Source: Nonomuraea solani
GTDB taxonomy: Bacteria; Actinomycetota; Actinomycetes; Streptosporangiales; Streptosporangiaceae
Length of the DNA stretch: 45,032 nucleotides
Assembly (NCBI RefSeq): GCF_900108335.1
Contig: NZ_FNVT01000044.1
Location: 1 to 45,032, forward strand
Direction: 5' to 3'
A program made the translations under genes and the position numbers. The notes under the pieces were generated by a model, which saw nothing but the letters and a program-made list of their open reading frames with translations, was not told the DNA's origin and ran no database searches. This document shows, one piece after another, positions 32,970 to 41,747 of this stretch. Each line of letters starts with the position of its first letter. Positions within the stretch are counted from its first letter, which is position 1.

Positions 32970-34124
32970 CTAGTGAAGGCGGAGATGTCTGCGGAGCCAG
33001 CGGGTGACGGGCGGGAAGGCGGCCAGGCGGAGCGGCAGATCGCGTTTCAGCAGGTCCAGCCGGCCGGCCGGGGCGTGGGAGCCGGTGTTACGGCGGCCCA
33101 TGGCCTGTCGTTTCCCGACCTCCGGACGTAATTCGGCCTCCCATTCACGCAGCGCCGCCGGAATGTCGTCGGGATGGCGGTTCAAAGCGTTGCCTAGGGC
33201 CTCGGCGCCGCCGACCGCCAGCGAAGATCCGTAACCGGCGAAGAGCGTGACGCACCAGGCCGCATCGCCCAGAAGCACCACCCGCCCGTCGCTCCACCGG
33301 TCGGCGACGATCTGGCTGACGCTGTCGAAGTACACATTGTCGGCCGGCATGCTCGCGATCAGGCCGGGAGCGGCCCAGGTGATGTCCCGGTAGGCGTCCG
33401 CCAGCGCCCGCCACGGGCCCTTGGCCAGTTCGGCGGCCGGGTCCGGGGTGCCGTAGGTGAAGAAGGCCGCGGTCCGGTCCGGCCCCAGATTGGCGATCAT
33501 GAAGATGCCGCCCACGCGCGTGACGGTGGTGAAGGCACGTTCGCCCGCGCCCTCGGGCAGGTGGTCCAGCGTCGTCGCGGCGACCACGTGGCCGAGGTCG
33601 CGGCGGTAGCGCTCCTCGGGGCCGAAGACCAGCTCGCGGACCTTCGAGTGCAGCCCGTCCGCTCCGACCAGCAGTTCCGCCTCCAGTACGGTGCCGTCAT
33701 CGAGCGCGGCACGTACCCCTTCCTCGTCCTGCGTCACGGCGGTGAGCGTGGCGCCGAACCGGATCGGCACCTTGCCCGCCACCGCCTCGTAGAGCGCTCC
33801 CTCGATGTCGCCGCGCATCAGCGTCAGCCCGCGCTCTCCGAGCAGGGCGCCGATCGCGTCACCCGACACCGAGAAGCGGCGCCGGCCGTCGGCCTTCCGG
33901 TAGACCATGTCCACGGCGCCGACGTGGCGCTCGCGCAAGGCGGGCAGGATGCCCATGCGTTCGGCGGCGCCGTAGCCGCGCCCGTGGAACACGACGACGT
34001 ATCCGCCGCTGCGGCGGGCCGGAGCCCGCTCGATCACCACCGGCTCCCAGCCCTGCTGATGCAGTTTCAGCGCGGCGGCCAGTCCGGCGATCCCGGCGCC
34101 CACGATGACGGCTCTTCTGGTCAT
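32970..34124 (-). CDS. FAD-dependent monooxygenase (PHBH/aromatic hydroxylase type)
   Basis: 384 aa from ATG 34124 with AGGAAAG upstream (MTRRAVIVGAGIAGLAAALK). Rossmann dinucleotide motif GxGxxG at residues 9-14, an FAD-binding VGADGLHSKVRELV region and the second FAD motif VVLLGDAAWCVTLFAGYGSS, in which Pro of the usual GDAAHxxxP is replaced. Group A flavin monooxygenases of this size hydroxylate aromatics, tetracyclines or polyketide-like substrates. It is divergent from a TetR gene with twin palindromes between them, so probably induced by its substrate, perhaps an antibiotic (TetX-like inactivation is possible). Confidence 0.82.
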   Translation of the reverse strand: MTRRAVIVGAGIAGLAAALKLHQQGWEPVVIERAPARRSGGYVVVFHGRGYGAAERMGILPALRERHVGAVDMVYRKADGRRRFSVSGDAIGALLGERGLTLMRGDIEGALYEAVAGKVPIRFGATLTAVTQDEEGVRAALDDGTVLEAELLVGADGLHSKVRELVFGPEERYRRDLGHVVAATTLDHLPEGAGERAFTTVTRVGGIFMIANLGPDRTAAFFTYGTPDPAAELAKGPWRALADAYRDITWAAPGLIASMPADNVYFDSVSQIVADRWSDGRVVLLGDAAWCVTLFAGYGSSLAVGGAEALGNALNRHPDDIPAALREWEAELRPEVGKRQAMGRRNTGSHAPAGRLDLLKRDLPLRLAAFPPVTRWLRRHLRLH

Positions 34125-34289
34125 GATCTTTCCTTTCTGAGCACGGTGAGAGCGATGATGACGACGACGTTGACGATGGTGACGTCCATGGTGTCCAGCA
34201 CTGGGCCAGGCACAGAACCCCAAGGGCCCACACATGCCCGGGGGGTCCAGACGAACTGCCGCGTCTCCATAAGCCTCCTCCGGCCGAGA

Positions 34290-34326
34290 ATGAGCATCTG
34301 CTCATACTGTATGAGCACATGCTCAT
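34290..34326. promoter_or_regulatory. Two perfect 16-bp palindromes, TetR operators
   Basis: ATGAGCATCTGCTCAT (34290-34305) and ATGAGCACATGCTCAT (34311-34326) share arms ATGAGCA/TGCTCAT and sit 21 bp centre to centre, two helical turns. They lie between the monooxygenase and tetR genes. The arrangement fits cooperative binding by two TetR dimers controlling both divergent genes. Confidence 0.85.
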
Positions 34327-34354
34327 TCTTGGCAATCAGGTAGATTTGCTGCTC

Positions 34355-34954
34355 ATGTCACCGCGCGGCGTTGCGATCCCGGACCTACGGCAACAGCTCT
34401 TCAACGCGGCCGAACGCGTGCTCCAGGAGAAGGGCCCCGCCGGCCTGACCGGGCGCGCCATCACCAAGGAGGCCGGCTGCGCGACCGGCCTGCTCTACAA
34501 CCACTTCGCCGATCTGGACACCTTCCTGGCCGCGCTGCTCCTCGACCGGGCCGGCCGCGCCGGAACGGGGATGGCGCGCCTGCCGGGGCGGGCGGGCACC
34601 GGCGATGTGGTCGATAACCTCATGGACGGCATCGAGGTACTGTTCGCGGGCAACCTGCTCGCACTCGCCGGACTCGCCATGGCCAGACCGAGCATCATCA
34701 GCCATCTGGGCGAAGCGCTCGCCGACGGCACCCTGGAAATGGACGCCGGCGAGCGCGCCTTCGCCGCCTACCTACGGGCGGAACAAGAACACGGCCGCAT
34801 CGTGGCCGACGCGGACGCCGAGGCGCTCGCTCTTGCCTTGGTGGGCGCCGCGCACCAACTCCTGCTCACCCGCGGCCCGCACGCCACCGACCTGCGCGAC
34901 CGCATGCGCAGAACGGCGACGGCTTTGATCGACCGCGTCACCCCGCAGACGTAA
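34355..34954 (+). CDS. TetR-family repressor
   Basis: 199 aa from ATG 34355; an upstream ATG at 34319 lies inside the second palindrome, so I reject it. The N-terminal HTH is typical: IPDLRQQLFNAAERVLQEKG, LTGRAITKEAGCATGLLYNH, FADLDTFLAALLL. The C-terminal ligand domain (IEVLFAGNLLALAGLAMARP) is variable, as usual. It should bind the twin ATGAGCA-N2-TGCTCAT palindromes just upstream and repress itself and the FAD monooxygenase until a small-molecule ligand binds. Confidence 0.88.
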   Translation: MSPRGVAIPDLRQQLFNAAERVLQEKGPAGLTGRAITKEAGCATGLLYNHFADLDTFLAALLLDRAGRAGTGMARLPGRAGTGDVVDNLMDGIEVLFAGNLLALAGLAMARPSIISHLGEALADGTLEMDAGERAFAAYLRAEQEHGRIVADADAEALALALVGAAHQLLLTRGPHATDLRDRMRRTATALIDRVTPQT

Positions 34955-35216
34955 CGGATCACTTGATCTACGACTGCTCTTAGTGGTTCGGACTTCGTCA
35001 CGGTTACGGACACGCCGGGACGCTTCCGCCGAACCGCCGGTCCAGGACTCGTCCACCACATATCAGCAGCTCACCGGCTCCCTGCATACGAGGAGGCGGA
35101 ATTTCGGAGTTTACATATTGAGCTCTTGTATCTACGGAAAACCTCTATAGAGTCGCATGAAACACCGCTCGCCCGCGTGGCAGTGGTCTCGACCTCTTAT
35201 ACCCCCGGGAGGTTCC
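34955..35216. other. Promoter region of the ABC importer operon
   Basis: 262 bp without a gene, ending in GGGAGG 6 nt before the GTG of the substrate-binding protein. It is A/T-richer near 35105-35155. I looked for IdeR/DmdR1-type iron boxes (TTAGGTTAGSCTAACCTAA-like) and Zur-like boxes and found none that convince me. Confidence 0.4.
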
Positions 35217-36833
35217 GTGATCCGGCAATCGAGGAAGTTCTTCGCGGCGGCGGTCGCGCTCTGGTTAGCTCTGACCGCATGTGGAACAGGTACAGAACCT
35301 CCGCAGGCTGGGAAGACCGCCGCGAAGAGCGTCACGATCGCGATCTCCTCCGATGAGGGCACGCTGACCCCGTTCACCAACCAGACCGGCTACCCGGGCA
35401 ACAACCTGGTGAAGCTGATCTTCGACACGCTGGTGATCGTCCAGGGCGACTCGGTCACGCCGTTGCTGGCCAAACAGATCAAGACCACGGACAACAAGGT
35501 CTTCACCTTGCCTCTCAGGACGGGTGTCACCTGGCATGACGGCAAACCGCTGACCGCCGGCGACGTGGTGTTCAGCGTCGAGTTCTACAAGAAGAACATG
35601 GAGGGCGACTCCTCCATCGACGTCCGCCCGGTGGAGAGCGTCACCGCGAGCGGCGACACCGTGACCCTCACGCTCAAGGTGCCCGACCCCGAGTTCCCCC
35701 GGCGCATCCTGGCCGACATGGCGATCCTGCCCAAACATTTGTGGTCGTCGGTGGAGAAGGTCAGCGAGGCGGGGACGGACAAGGCGATCGGCTCAGGACC
35801 GTACAAGCTCACCCGGTACGACAATGCGCGCGGCTACACGCTGACCGCCAACGCCTCCTACGCCCTGGGCAAGCCGAAGGTCGACACCGTGAAGGTCGTG
35901 GTCATCCCCGAGGAGTCCACCCAGTTCGCCGCCCTGCGCACGGGCGAGATCCACCTGTCCGCCCGCACCGTGCCCCCGCAGCAGCTCCAGGCGCTCGAAA
36001 GGCAACCGAACATCGGCGTTGTCAAGGGCACCGAGTTCGCCTCCACGCTGCTGGCCTTCAACACGACCCGCGCCCCGTTCGACAAGCCCGAGGTCCGGCG
36101 CGCCCTGGCCAAGGCGATCGACGTGACCGACCTGGTGAAGACCGCGCTGCTCGGCCAGGGCACACCCGGCAACCCCGGCTTCATCCATGCCGGCTCCCCC
36201 ATCAAGCCCGGCCCGTTGGCCCCCGTCCACGACGTCGAAGCGGCCAAGCGCGAACTCGACGCCCTCGGCGCCAAGCCCGGGGCCGACGGGATCCGGGTGC
36301 TCGACGGCAAGCCGATGTCGTACGAGCTGCTGGTGCAGAGCACGTCCACCGACCGGCTGCGCAGCGCCGAGCTCATCCGGGACATGCTCAAGACGGTCGG
36401 CGTGGCCGTGAAGATCGCCTCGCTCGACTCCGACTCGCTGGACGCGAAGGTGTGGCCCGACTACGACGTGCGCAAGGGCCGCAACTACGACATGTCCATG
36501 TGGGGCTGGTCGGCCCCCGTCATGCTGAGCAGCGGCACCATCGCCCAGCTCGTGGCCTCCGACCCGGACGACGGCTCGCTGAACATCGTCGGCTTCAAGA
36601 ACGACCATGTCGACGCCACCGTCAAGACCCTCATCTCGGCCCCCACCATGGAGGCCAAGACGGCGGCGGCCAAGCAGCTCCAAGCCCAGATCGCGGAGCA
36701 GCTGCCGTTCCTGACGCTCTACTACCGCAACGGCGCCTACGCCTTCCGCAAGGACGTCTACAGCGGCTGGACCTGGCAGGACGGCTCGGCCGTGCTCAAC
36801 AAGTTCTCGCTCGCCGACTTCAAGCTCCAATGA
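35217..36833 (+). CDS. ABC importer substrate-binding lipoprotein (SBP family 5, Opp/Nik type)
   Basis: 538 aa from GTG 35217, with GGAGG upstream. Signal and lipobox VIRQSRKFFAAAVALWLALT-AC put the lipid anchor on Cys22. The family 5 fold is clear: DEGTLTPFTNQTGYPGNNLV, LLAKQIKTTDNKVFTLPLRT, VTWHDGKPLTAGDVVFSVEF, ERQPNIGVVKGTEFASTLLA and AKAIDVTDLVKTALLGQGTP. Relatives bind peptides, nickel or metallophores. The FhuF-like reductase at the end of this operon favours a metal chelate over peptides (inference). The next gene overlaps by ATGA. Confidence 0.88.
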   Translation: MIRQSRKFFAAAVALWLALTACGTGTEPPQAGKTAAKSVTIAISSDEGTLTPFTNQTGYPGNNLVKLIFDTLVIVQGDSVTPLLAKQIKTTDNKVFTLPLRTGVTWHDGKPLTAGDVVFSVEFYKKNMEGDSSIDVRPVESVTASGDTVTLTLKVPDPEFPRRILADMAILPKHLWSSVEKVSEAGTDKAIGSGPYKLTRYDNARGYTLTANASYALGKPKVDTVKVVVIPEESTQFAALRTGEIHLSARTVPPQQLQALERQPNIGVVKGTEFASTLLAFNTTRAPFDKPEVRRALAKAIDVTDLVKTALLGQGTPGNPGFIHAGSPIKPGPLAPVHDVEAAKRELDALGAKPGADGIRVLDGKPMSYELLVQSTSTDRLRSAELIRDMLKTVGVAVKIASLDSDSLDAKVWPDYDVRKGRNYDMSMWGWSAPVMLSSGTIAQLVASDPDDGSLNIVGFKNDHVDATVKTLISAPTMEAKTAAAKQLQAQIAEQLPFLTLYYRNGAYAFRKDVYSGWTWQDGSAVLNKFSLADFKLQ

Positions 36834-37801
36834 CCTGGCGATACGCGGCGGGCCGCCTGGCCGAGTACGCCGCCGTCCTCGCGGTGGCGCTCACGCTGAA
36901 CTTCGCACTCCCCCGCGCGCTGCCCGGCGGCCCCCTGAAGTTGTTCGGCAGCCCGGAGGCGCTGGCCAGGCTCACCACGGACGAACGAGCCCAGATCGCC
37001 ACCCAGTACGGCTTCGGCAAGCCACTGCCCGAACAATTCCTCGACTACCTCGGCGGCGTGTTCACCCTGAACCTCGGCACATCCCTGTCCGACGGCCGCC
37101 CGGTCACCGAGGCGCTCGGCGAGGCACTGCCGTGGACGTTGCTGCTCGTCGGCACCAGCATCGTGGCCACCGCGCTGGTCGGGGTGACGTTCGGTGTGGT
37201 GGGCGCGCTCCGCAGACGCAAGGGCAAGGGCTCAGGACTGCTCGGCACGGCCATCGTGCTCGACTCGTTCCCGCAGTTCTGGCTCGGGATGCTGCTCATC
37301 GTGCTGTTCGGCGTGCAACTCCAGGTGCTGCCGACGTTCGGCGTATCCGGTGTCGAGGGCGTGACGGTCACCGGGGTGCTGGTACACCTGACCCTGCCGG
37401 TGAGCACCCTGACGCTGACGGGAATGGGGTACCTGTTCCTCTACACCCGCTCGTCGCTGCTGACCGTGCTGACCAGCGAGCCGATCCAGCACGCGCACGC
37501 CCGGGGCGTCCCGTATGGGCGGCTCGTCCGGCGGCACGCGCTACGGCCGGCGCTGCTGCCGGTGCACACGATCCTCATGATGGAGATCGGCTTCCTCGCC
37601 GCCGGTTCGATCGTGGTCGAGACCGTCTTCGCCTATCCGGGGCTCGGCCGCCTGACCTTCGACGCGATCACGGCCCGCGACTATCCGCTGATGCAGGGCG
37701 CGTTCCTGGTGCTGACGCTGATGGTCGTGCTGATGAACGCGCTGGCCGACGCCACCTATCCGCTGCTCGATCCCCGCGCCAGAACCGGAGGCGGCCGATG
37801 A
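36830..37801 (+). CDS. ABC importer permease 1 (DppB/OppB/NikB type)
   Basis: 323 aa from ATG 36830, overlapping the lipoprotein gene by 4 nt. Six membrane segments. It shows the N-terminal OppB pattern (MTWRYAAGRLAEYAAVLAVA, LPRALPGGPL) and the EAA loop that docks the ATPase (HARGVPYGRLVRRHALRPAL), followed by VETVFAYPGLGRLTFDAITA, diagnostic for this permease class. It should form a heterodimeric channel with the next gene product. Confidence 0.9.
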   Translation: MTWRYAAGRLAEYAAVLAVALTLNFALPRALPGGPLKLFGSPEALARLTTDERAQIATQYGFGKPLPEQFLDYLGGVFTLNLGTSLSDGRPVTEALGEALPWTLLLVGTSIVATALVGVTFGVVGALRRRKGKGSGLLGTAIVLDSFPQFWLGMLLIVLFGVQLQVLPTFGVSGVEGVTVTGVLVHLTLPVSTLTLTGMGYLFLYTRSSLLTVLTSEPIQHAHARGVPYGRLVRRHALRPALLPVHTILMMEIGFLAAGSIVVETVFAYPGLGRLTFDAITARDYPLMQGAFLVLTLMVVLMNALADATYPLLDPRARTGGGR

Positions 37802-38649
37802 TGTTCCTGCGCGCGCCCCGCCGTGACCTCCTAGGCACCCAGGGGCTCATTGGTGCCGGGATCCTCACCGTGGTCGTCGGCGTCGCCCTGTACGGCACGG
37901 CACTGCCCGACGACGCGGGCCGCGCCCGGGTGGCGGAGCCCTACGCCTCTCCGGGCGATGGGCTTCCGCTCGGCGCCGACGATCTCGGCAGGGACCTGCT
38001 GGACCAGCTCATCGTCGGTGCCGGTACCTCGCTCGGCCTGGCGTTCATCGTCGCCGTGGCCACCACCGTGCTCGCGGCGCTGGTCGGTGGGGCGGCCGGG
38101 ATCGGGCCGCGCTGGCTGTCGGCCATGCTGATGCGCGGCACCGACGTCATGCTGGTGCTGCCCGAGCTGATCCTCTACATCCTGGCGGCGGCCTTCCTCG
38201 GGCAGTCGTTCGGGATCCGGGTGACGATTTTGGCCCTGATCCTGTGGCCGGTCCCGGCCCGGGTGCTGCGGGCCGCCGTCCTGACCGCCTGGTCGCGCGG
38301 CCATCTGGAGGTGGCGCGCGCGATGGGCGCGCCGCGCTGGTGGCTGCTCCTGCGACACGGCTCGTACCTGATCGGCCCGCTGCTCATCCCGGTCTTCGTC
38401 CGTACGGCCATGCGTGCCGTCATCTACGACGCGACCCTGTCCTTCCTCGGCCTGGGCGACCCGACGGCGCCAAGCTGGGGCACCACGCTGTTCTGGGTGC
38501 AGACCAACGGCGTGTTCCTGTCGGACGCGTGGCTTTGGTGGGCGCTCCCGCCCGGCGCGGCCATCACGCTCACCGTGCTCGCCTTGGCCCTCATCGGCAT
38601 CGCCGTCGAGGAACGCCTCAACCCCGCGCTCAGGGAGGCCACCCGATGA
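37798..38649 (+). CDS. ABC importer permease 2 (DppC/OppC/NikC type)
   Basis: 283 aa from ATG 37798 (ATGATG; 4-nt overlap with permease 1). An N-terminal membrane segment precedes GLPLGADDLGRDLLDQLIVG, the hallmark of OppC-like permeases. Five more segments and the EAA loop EVARAMGAPRWWLLLRHGSY follow, then SFLGLGDPTAPSWGTTLFW. Partner of permease 1. The stop overlaps the ATPase start (ATGA). Confidence 0.9.
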   Translation: MMFLRAPRRDLLGTQGLIGAGILTVVVGVALYGTALPDDAGRARVAEPYASPGDGLPLGADDLGRDLLDQLIVGAGTSLGLAFIVAVATTVLAALVGGAAGIGPRWLSAMLMRGTDVMLVLPELILYILAAAFLGQSFGIRVTILALILWPVPARVLRAAVLTAWSRGHLEVARAMGAPRWWLLLRHGSYLIGPLLIPVFVRTAMRAVIYDATLSFLGLGDPTAPSWGTTLFWVQTNGVFLSDAWLWWALPPGAAITLTVLALALIGIAVEERLNPALREATR

Positions 38650-40346
38650 CACTGTCACTGCGCGACCTCACGATCGCCTACGGCGGGCTGACGGCGGTGG
38701 ACCGCATCACCCTCGACGTCGCGGAAGGCGAGGTCGTGGCGCTCGTGGGCGAGAGCGGCTGCGGCAAGACCTCGCTCGCCCGCGCCCTGCTCGGCCTGCT
38801 CCCGGCCACCGCGACCGTGACCGGGTCCGCCAGGCTCGGCGAGGACGAGCTGGCCGGCCGTACCGACTGGAAGAACGTGCGCGGCCGCCAGGTCGCCATC
38901 GTGCCGCAGGGCGCGATGAGCGGCCTCAGCCCGGTGCACCGGATCGGCGGCCAGATCACCGAGATGCTCACCCTGCACGGCGGTGGCGCGGACCCCGGCG
39001 AGCTGCTCGAACGCGTCGGGCTCCAGTCGGCCATGCTGCGGTGTTACCCGCATGAGTTGTCCGGTGGGCAGCGTCAGCGGGTCGCGATCGCCCTGGCGCT
39101 GGCGGGCGAGCCGCGACTGCTGATCGCCGACGAGCCCACCACCGGGCTGGACGTACTCACCCAGCGTCAGGTCCTCGGCCTGCTCGCCGGACTCGGCACC
39201 ACCATGCTGGTCGTCTCACACGACCTCGCCGGGCTGATGCCGTACGCGGACCGGGTCGCGGTCATGTACGCGGGCCGCCTCGCCGAAGTACGCCCGGCGC
39301 GAACGCTCACCGCCGAACACACCCACCCCTACACGGCCGGCCTGCTCACCGCCACCCCTGTCGCGGACCGGCAGGTGCCATGGGGCAGCATCCCCGGCTC
39401 CGCGCCCGCCCTGGAACTGCTGCCGGACGGATGCCGGTTCGCCCCACGCTGTCCCCTGGCCACCAGCATGTGCTCGGCGGAGGAACCACTCTTGCGCACG
39501 CACGGCACCGCACAGGTGGCCTGCCACCACCGCGCCAAGCCGACCTACCCGGTGGTGCCACGAAGCGTCCACTCCCCCGGAACGCCAGTCGTCCGTGTCA
39601 CCGGTGTTCAGCACCGCTACCGGGCGCGTTCCAGGACCGTGGACGCATTGCGCGGCGTGGATCTCGACATCCACGCAGGAGAGATCGTCGGCCTCGTGGG
39701 CGAGAGCGGTTCCGGCAAGAGCACCCTGGCCAGGGTCATCTTGGGCCTGCTCCGCCCGTCTGGCGGCCGGGTCGAGATCGCGGGCGAGGAGTTGACCGCG
39801 CGGCGCGGCCGGGCGCTGCGCCGCCTCCAGCAACAGATCGGGTTCGTGCACCAGGATCCCTACGATGCGCTTCACCCAGGAATGCGCGTCGCCGCCCTGG
39901 TCACCGAACCCCTCACCACGACCGGCACACCGCGAGACCAGCGAGCCGACCGGATGCGTGCCGCGGTGGGCGCCGCCGGGCTGCCGACGACGGACGAGTT
40001 CCTGCGGCGCTTCCCCGGCCAGTTGTCCGGCGGGCAGCGGCAGCGCGTGTCCATCGCCAGGGCGCTCGCGGCCGACCCCCTCCTCCTGGTCGCCGACGAG
40101 GCCACCTCGATGCTGGACGTCTCCACCCGCGCCGGCATCGCCACCACGCTGCGCGCCCTGGCCACCGATCGCGCGCTGGCCGTGCTGTTCGTCACCCACG
40201 ACCTGGGCGAGGCGGTGCAGTCATGCGACCGGATCGTGGTGCTGCGCGACGGCACGGTCGTCGAGCAGGGACTCTCCGCGGACCTGGCCGACGCGCCCGC
40301 CCACGTCTACACGGCACAACTGATCGACGCGGCTCGTACCGCATGA
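38646..40346 (+). CDS. ABC importer fused double ATPase (DppD-DppF/NikDE type)
   Basis: 566 aa from ATG 38646, containing two complete ATPase domains in one chain. Domain 1: Walker A GESGCGKTSLA, signature LSGGQRQRVAIAL, Walker B LLIADEPTTGLD, H-loop SHDL, then the Cys-rich oligopeptide-transporter C-terminal tag (CRFAPRCPLATSMCSAEEPL). Domain 2 (from about residue 315): Walker A GESGSGKSTLA, LSGGQRQRVSIAR, LLVADEATSMLD, THDL. It lacks the C-terminal tag. In domain 2 the Walker B is followed by EATSMLD rather than EPTSALD, a mild change. It powers import through the two permeases. Confidence 0.9.
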   Translation: MTLSLRDLTIAYGGLTAVDRITLDVAEGEVVALVGESGCGKTSLARALLGLLPATATVTGSARLGEDELAGRTDWKNVRGRQVAIVPQGAMSGLSPVHRIGGQITEMLTLHGGGADPGELLERVGLQSAMLRCYPHELSGGQRQRVAIALALAGEPRLLIADEPTTGLDVLTQRQVLGLLAGLGTTMLVVSHDLAGLMPYADRVAVMYAGRLAEVRPARTLTAEHTHPYTAGLLTATPVADRQVPWGSIPGSAPALELLPDGCRFAPRCPLATSMCSAEEPLLRTHGTAQVACHHRAKPTYPVVPRSVHSPGTPVVRVTGVQHRYRARSRTVDALRGVDLDIHAGEIVGLVGESGSGKSTLARVILGLLRPSGGRVEIAGEELTARRGRALRRLQQQIGFVHQDPYDALHPGMRVAALVTEPLTTTGTPRDQRADRMRAAVGAAGLPTTDEFLRRFPGQLSGGQRQRVSIARALAADPLLLVADEATSMLDVSTRAGIATTLRALATDRALAVLFVTHDLGEAVQSCDRIVVLRDGTVVEQGLSADLADAPAHVYTAQLIDAARTA

Positions 40347-41116
40347 AAGGACGAACAGAGTTGACGGACGTCTTCGCACGCCTGGAATCCTTCGGCGACC
40401 GGTTCCGGCTGGAGCGCGGGCTCGCGCCCGGTCAGGACTGGATCGGGTGTGACCGGCTGCTGGATCCCTCGTCCGACGAGCTGGGCCGGGTGCTCGACGC
40501 CGAGCGGCACGCGAGCGGCCAGGTCTCCGACCACGCGACCGCGCTGACGGTGATGGCGGTGTACGCGGGCACCGTAACCGCCTCCGCCCTGCTCGCCTGG
40601 GCCATAGACGGCAAGGTGATCGACATGCGCCCGCGGAACGTCGCCATCCGGCTCTCTCCACACCACGGCTTCGAGGCCGTCGGCCTGCGTGAACCCACTG
40701 TGACCGAGGCACCGGTGGAGACGCTGGTCTCGTGGGTGCTGGATGATCATCTGCTGCCGCTCGCACGGGCGATGCGGATACGTACCCGCGCGGGGTTGCG
40801 GCAGCTCAACGGCGGCGTGGCTCATGGCTGCGCGGCGGCATTCTGCATCGCCAGCCGCCGCGGCGGCGACGTCGACCAGTTGGAGAACGCCTACCATGCC
40901 TTCCTGACCGCCGCCACCGGCGACCTCGACCGCCTGGGCACCGTCATCCGGCTCCGGGAGGACGACCGTGAGGGCCTGTTCTACCTGCGTAACACCTGCT
41001 GCCTCTACTACACCTCCGCCGAGCAGGTGAAGTGCTCCAGTTGCTGCCTGGACACGGTCGAAGATCGGGTGACGAACTACCGGCGAGTGCTGGCCGAGGG
41101 CGTCGTACCGCACTGA
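40343..41116 (+). CDS. FhuF-like 2Fe-2S ferric reductase
   Basis: 257 aa from ATG 40343, overlapping the ATPase gene by 4 nt. The C-terminal motif has Cys219-Cys220, Cys231 and Cys234-Cys235 (TCCLYYTSAEQVKCSSCCLD), the CC-x10-C-x2-C pattern that holds the 2Fe-2S cluster of FhuF-type siderophore-iron reductases. The body (SDHATALTVMAVYAGTVTAS, NGGVAHGCAAAFCIA) is typical of actinobacterial (2Fe-2S)-binding proteins. FhuF releases iron from imported ferric chelates in the cytosol. As last gene of an Opp/Nik-type importer operon it suggests that the operon imports a metal-chelate complex. Confidence 0.82.
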   Translation: MKGRTELTDVFARLESFGDRFRLERGLAPGQDWIGCDRLLDPSSDELGRVLDAERHASGQVSDHATALTVMAVYAGTVTASALLAWAIDGKVIDMRPRNVAIRLSPHHGFEAVGLREPTVTEAPVETLVSWVLDDHLLPLARAMRIRTRAGLRQLNGGVAHGCAAAFCIASRRGGDVDQLENAYHAFLTAATGDLDRLGTVIRLREDDREGLFYLRNTCCLYYTSAEQVKCSSCCLDTVEDRVTNYRRVLAEGVVPH

Positions 41117-41131
41117 GGACCATCTCAGTTG

Positions 41132-41494
41132 TCAGCCGTGTGGTCGACTTTGGGGGAGGGCGAGGTGGACCGGTTGGCGACGACCGCCAGGAGCGCGGCG
41201 GCCGCCGTCGCGAAGGCGGTGGCGCCGGTGTCCGGTCAGCCAGCCCTTCATGGTCTGGATCTCGGGGTCCTGAGCCGCCTTGATCTTCGTGGCGAGCTCC
41301 TTGACCTCGGGATCGCTCGCGCGCGTCGCCGCGAGGTCGGCCATCTCGACCGCCTGCTCGTGGTGCGGGATCATCATCTGCGCGAACATGACGTCCGCGT
41401 CGTTGAAGGTCGCCGAGGGCTGGGCGCTGGCGCTGGGCGCGGCGGGCGCGCTGCTGCTGCTCGCTCCCGGCGGCGAACCCACCGTGTCGGCCAT
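41132..41494 (-). pseudogene. DUF305 protein, N-terminal half only
   Basis: The minus frame from ATG 41494 has a Ser/Ala/Pro linker, then the first half of a DUF305 domain: FNDADVMFAQMMIPHHEQAV and EMADLAATRASDPEVKELAT through PEIQTMKGWLTG. It then degenerates into an Arg-rich tail. DUF305 normally has two helical-hairpin halves, the second carrying another MMxxHH; here that half is missing. DUF305 proteins are extracytoplasmic and often lie in copper loci. The N-terminal signal is not in this frame but in the next one (see DUF6153-like remnant), so the gene is probably broken. Confidence 0.6.
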
Positions 41495-41590
41495 CCAGAT
41501 GCCCCAAGGTATGCATGCCGCACACGCCTAGGGCGAGGGCCACGAGCAGGACAGCGCGAGCTACACGGAATCGCCGAATAATTCCACCGC
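41470..41590 (-). pseudogene. DUF6153-like signal segment, frameshifted against the DUF305 part
   Basis: Upstream of the DUF305 piece, in another minus frame, the sequence reads FRRFRVARAVLLVALALGVC and GMHTLGHLDGRHGG. A hydrophobic segment ending in GMHTLGH is typical of DUF6153 proteins, small secreted proteins of copper-type loci in actinobacteria. The frame does not stay open into the DUF305 domain in a meaningful way, so either two genes were fused and broken by deletion or one gene carries an indel near 41480. Confidence 0.4.
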
Positions 41591-41662
41591 CCTCCCTTGG
41601 CTATCGGCACGTCACACGCTTGTCAGCGTACTAACGCAGCTCGTAGAACCGGCGACAAGCCG

Positions 41663-41699
41663 ACCGGGTGCCGCCACATGATGGTGTACGGCACCCGGT
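41663..41699 (-). terminator. Hairpin terminator after the copper chaperone gene
   Basis: A perfect 11-bp stem ACCGGGTGCCG / CGGCACCCGGT with a 15-nt loop, 49 bp past the stop of the minus-strand chaperone gene. Confidence 0.65.
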
Positions 41700-41747
41700 T
41701 CCCAGGCGTTCACCAGGAGAGCGACAGGAACTCTTGCGCGGCTTCGG

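Noticed and set aside
34319..34354. Upstream ATG 34319 as tetR start
   Set aside because: It lies inside the second operator palindrome, and the HTH domain is complete from ATG 34355.
35100..35216. Iron box (IdeR/DmdR-type) before the importer operon
   Set aside because: I looked because of the FhuF-like gene but found no 19-bp palindrome of that type by eye.
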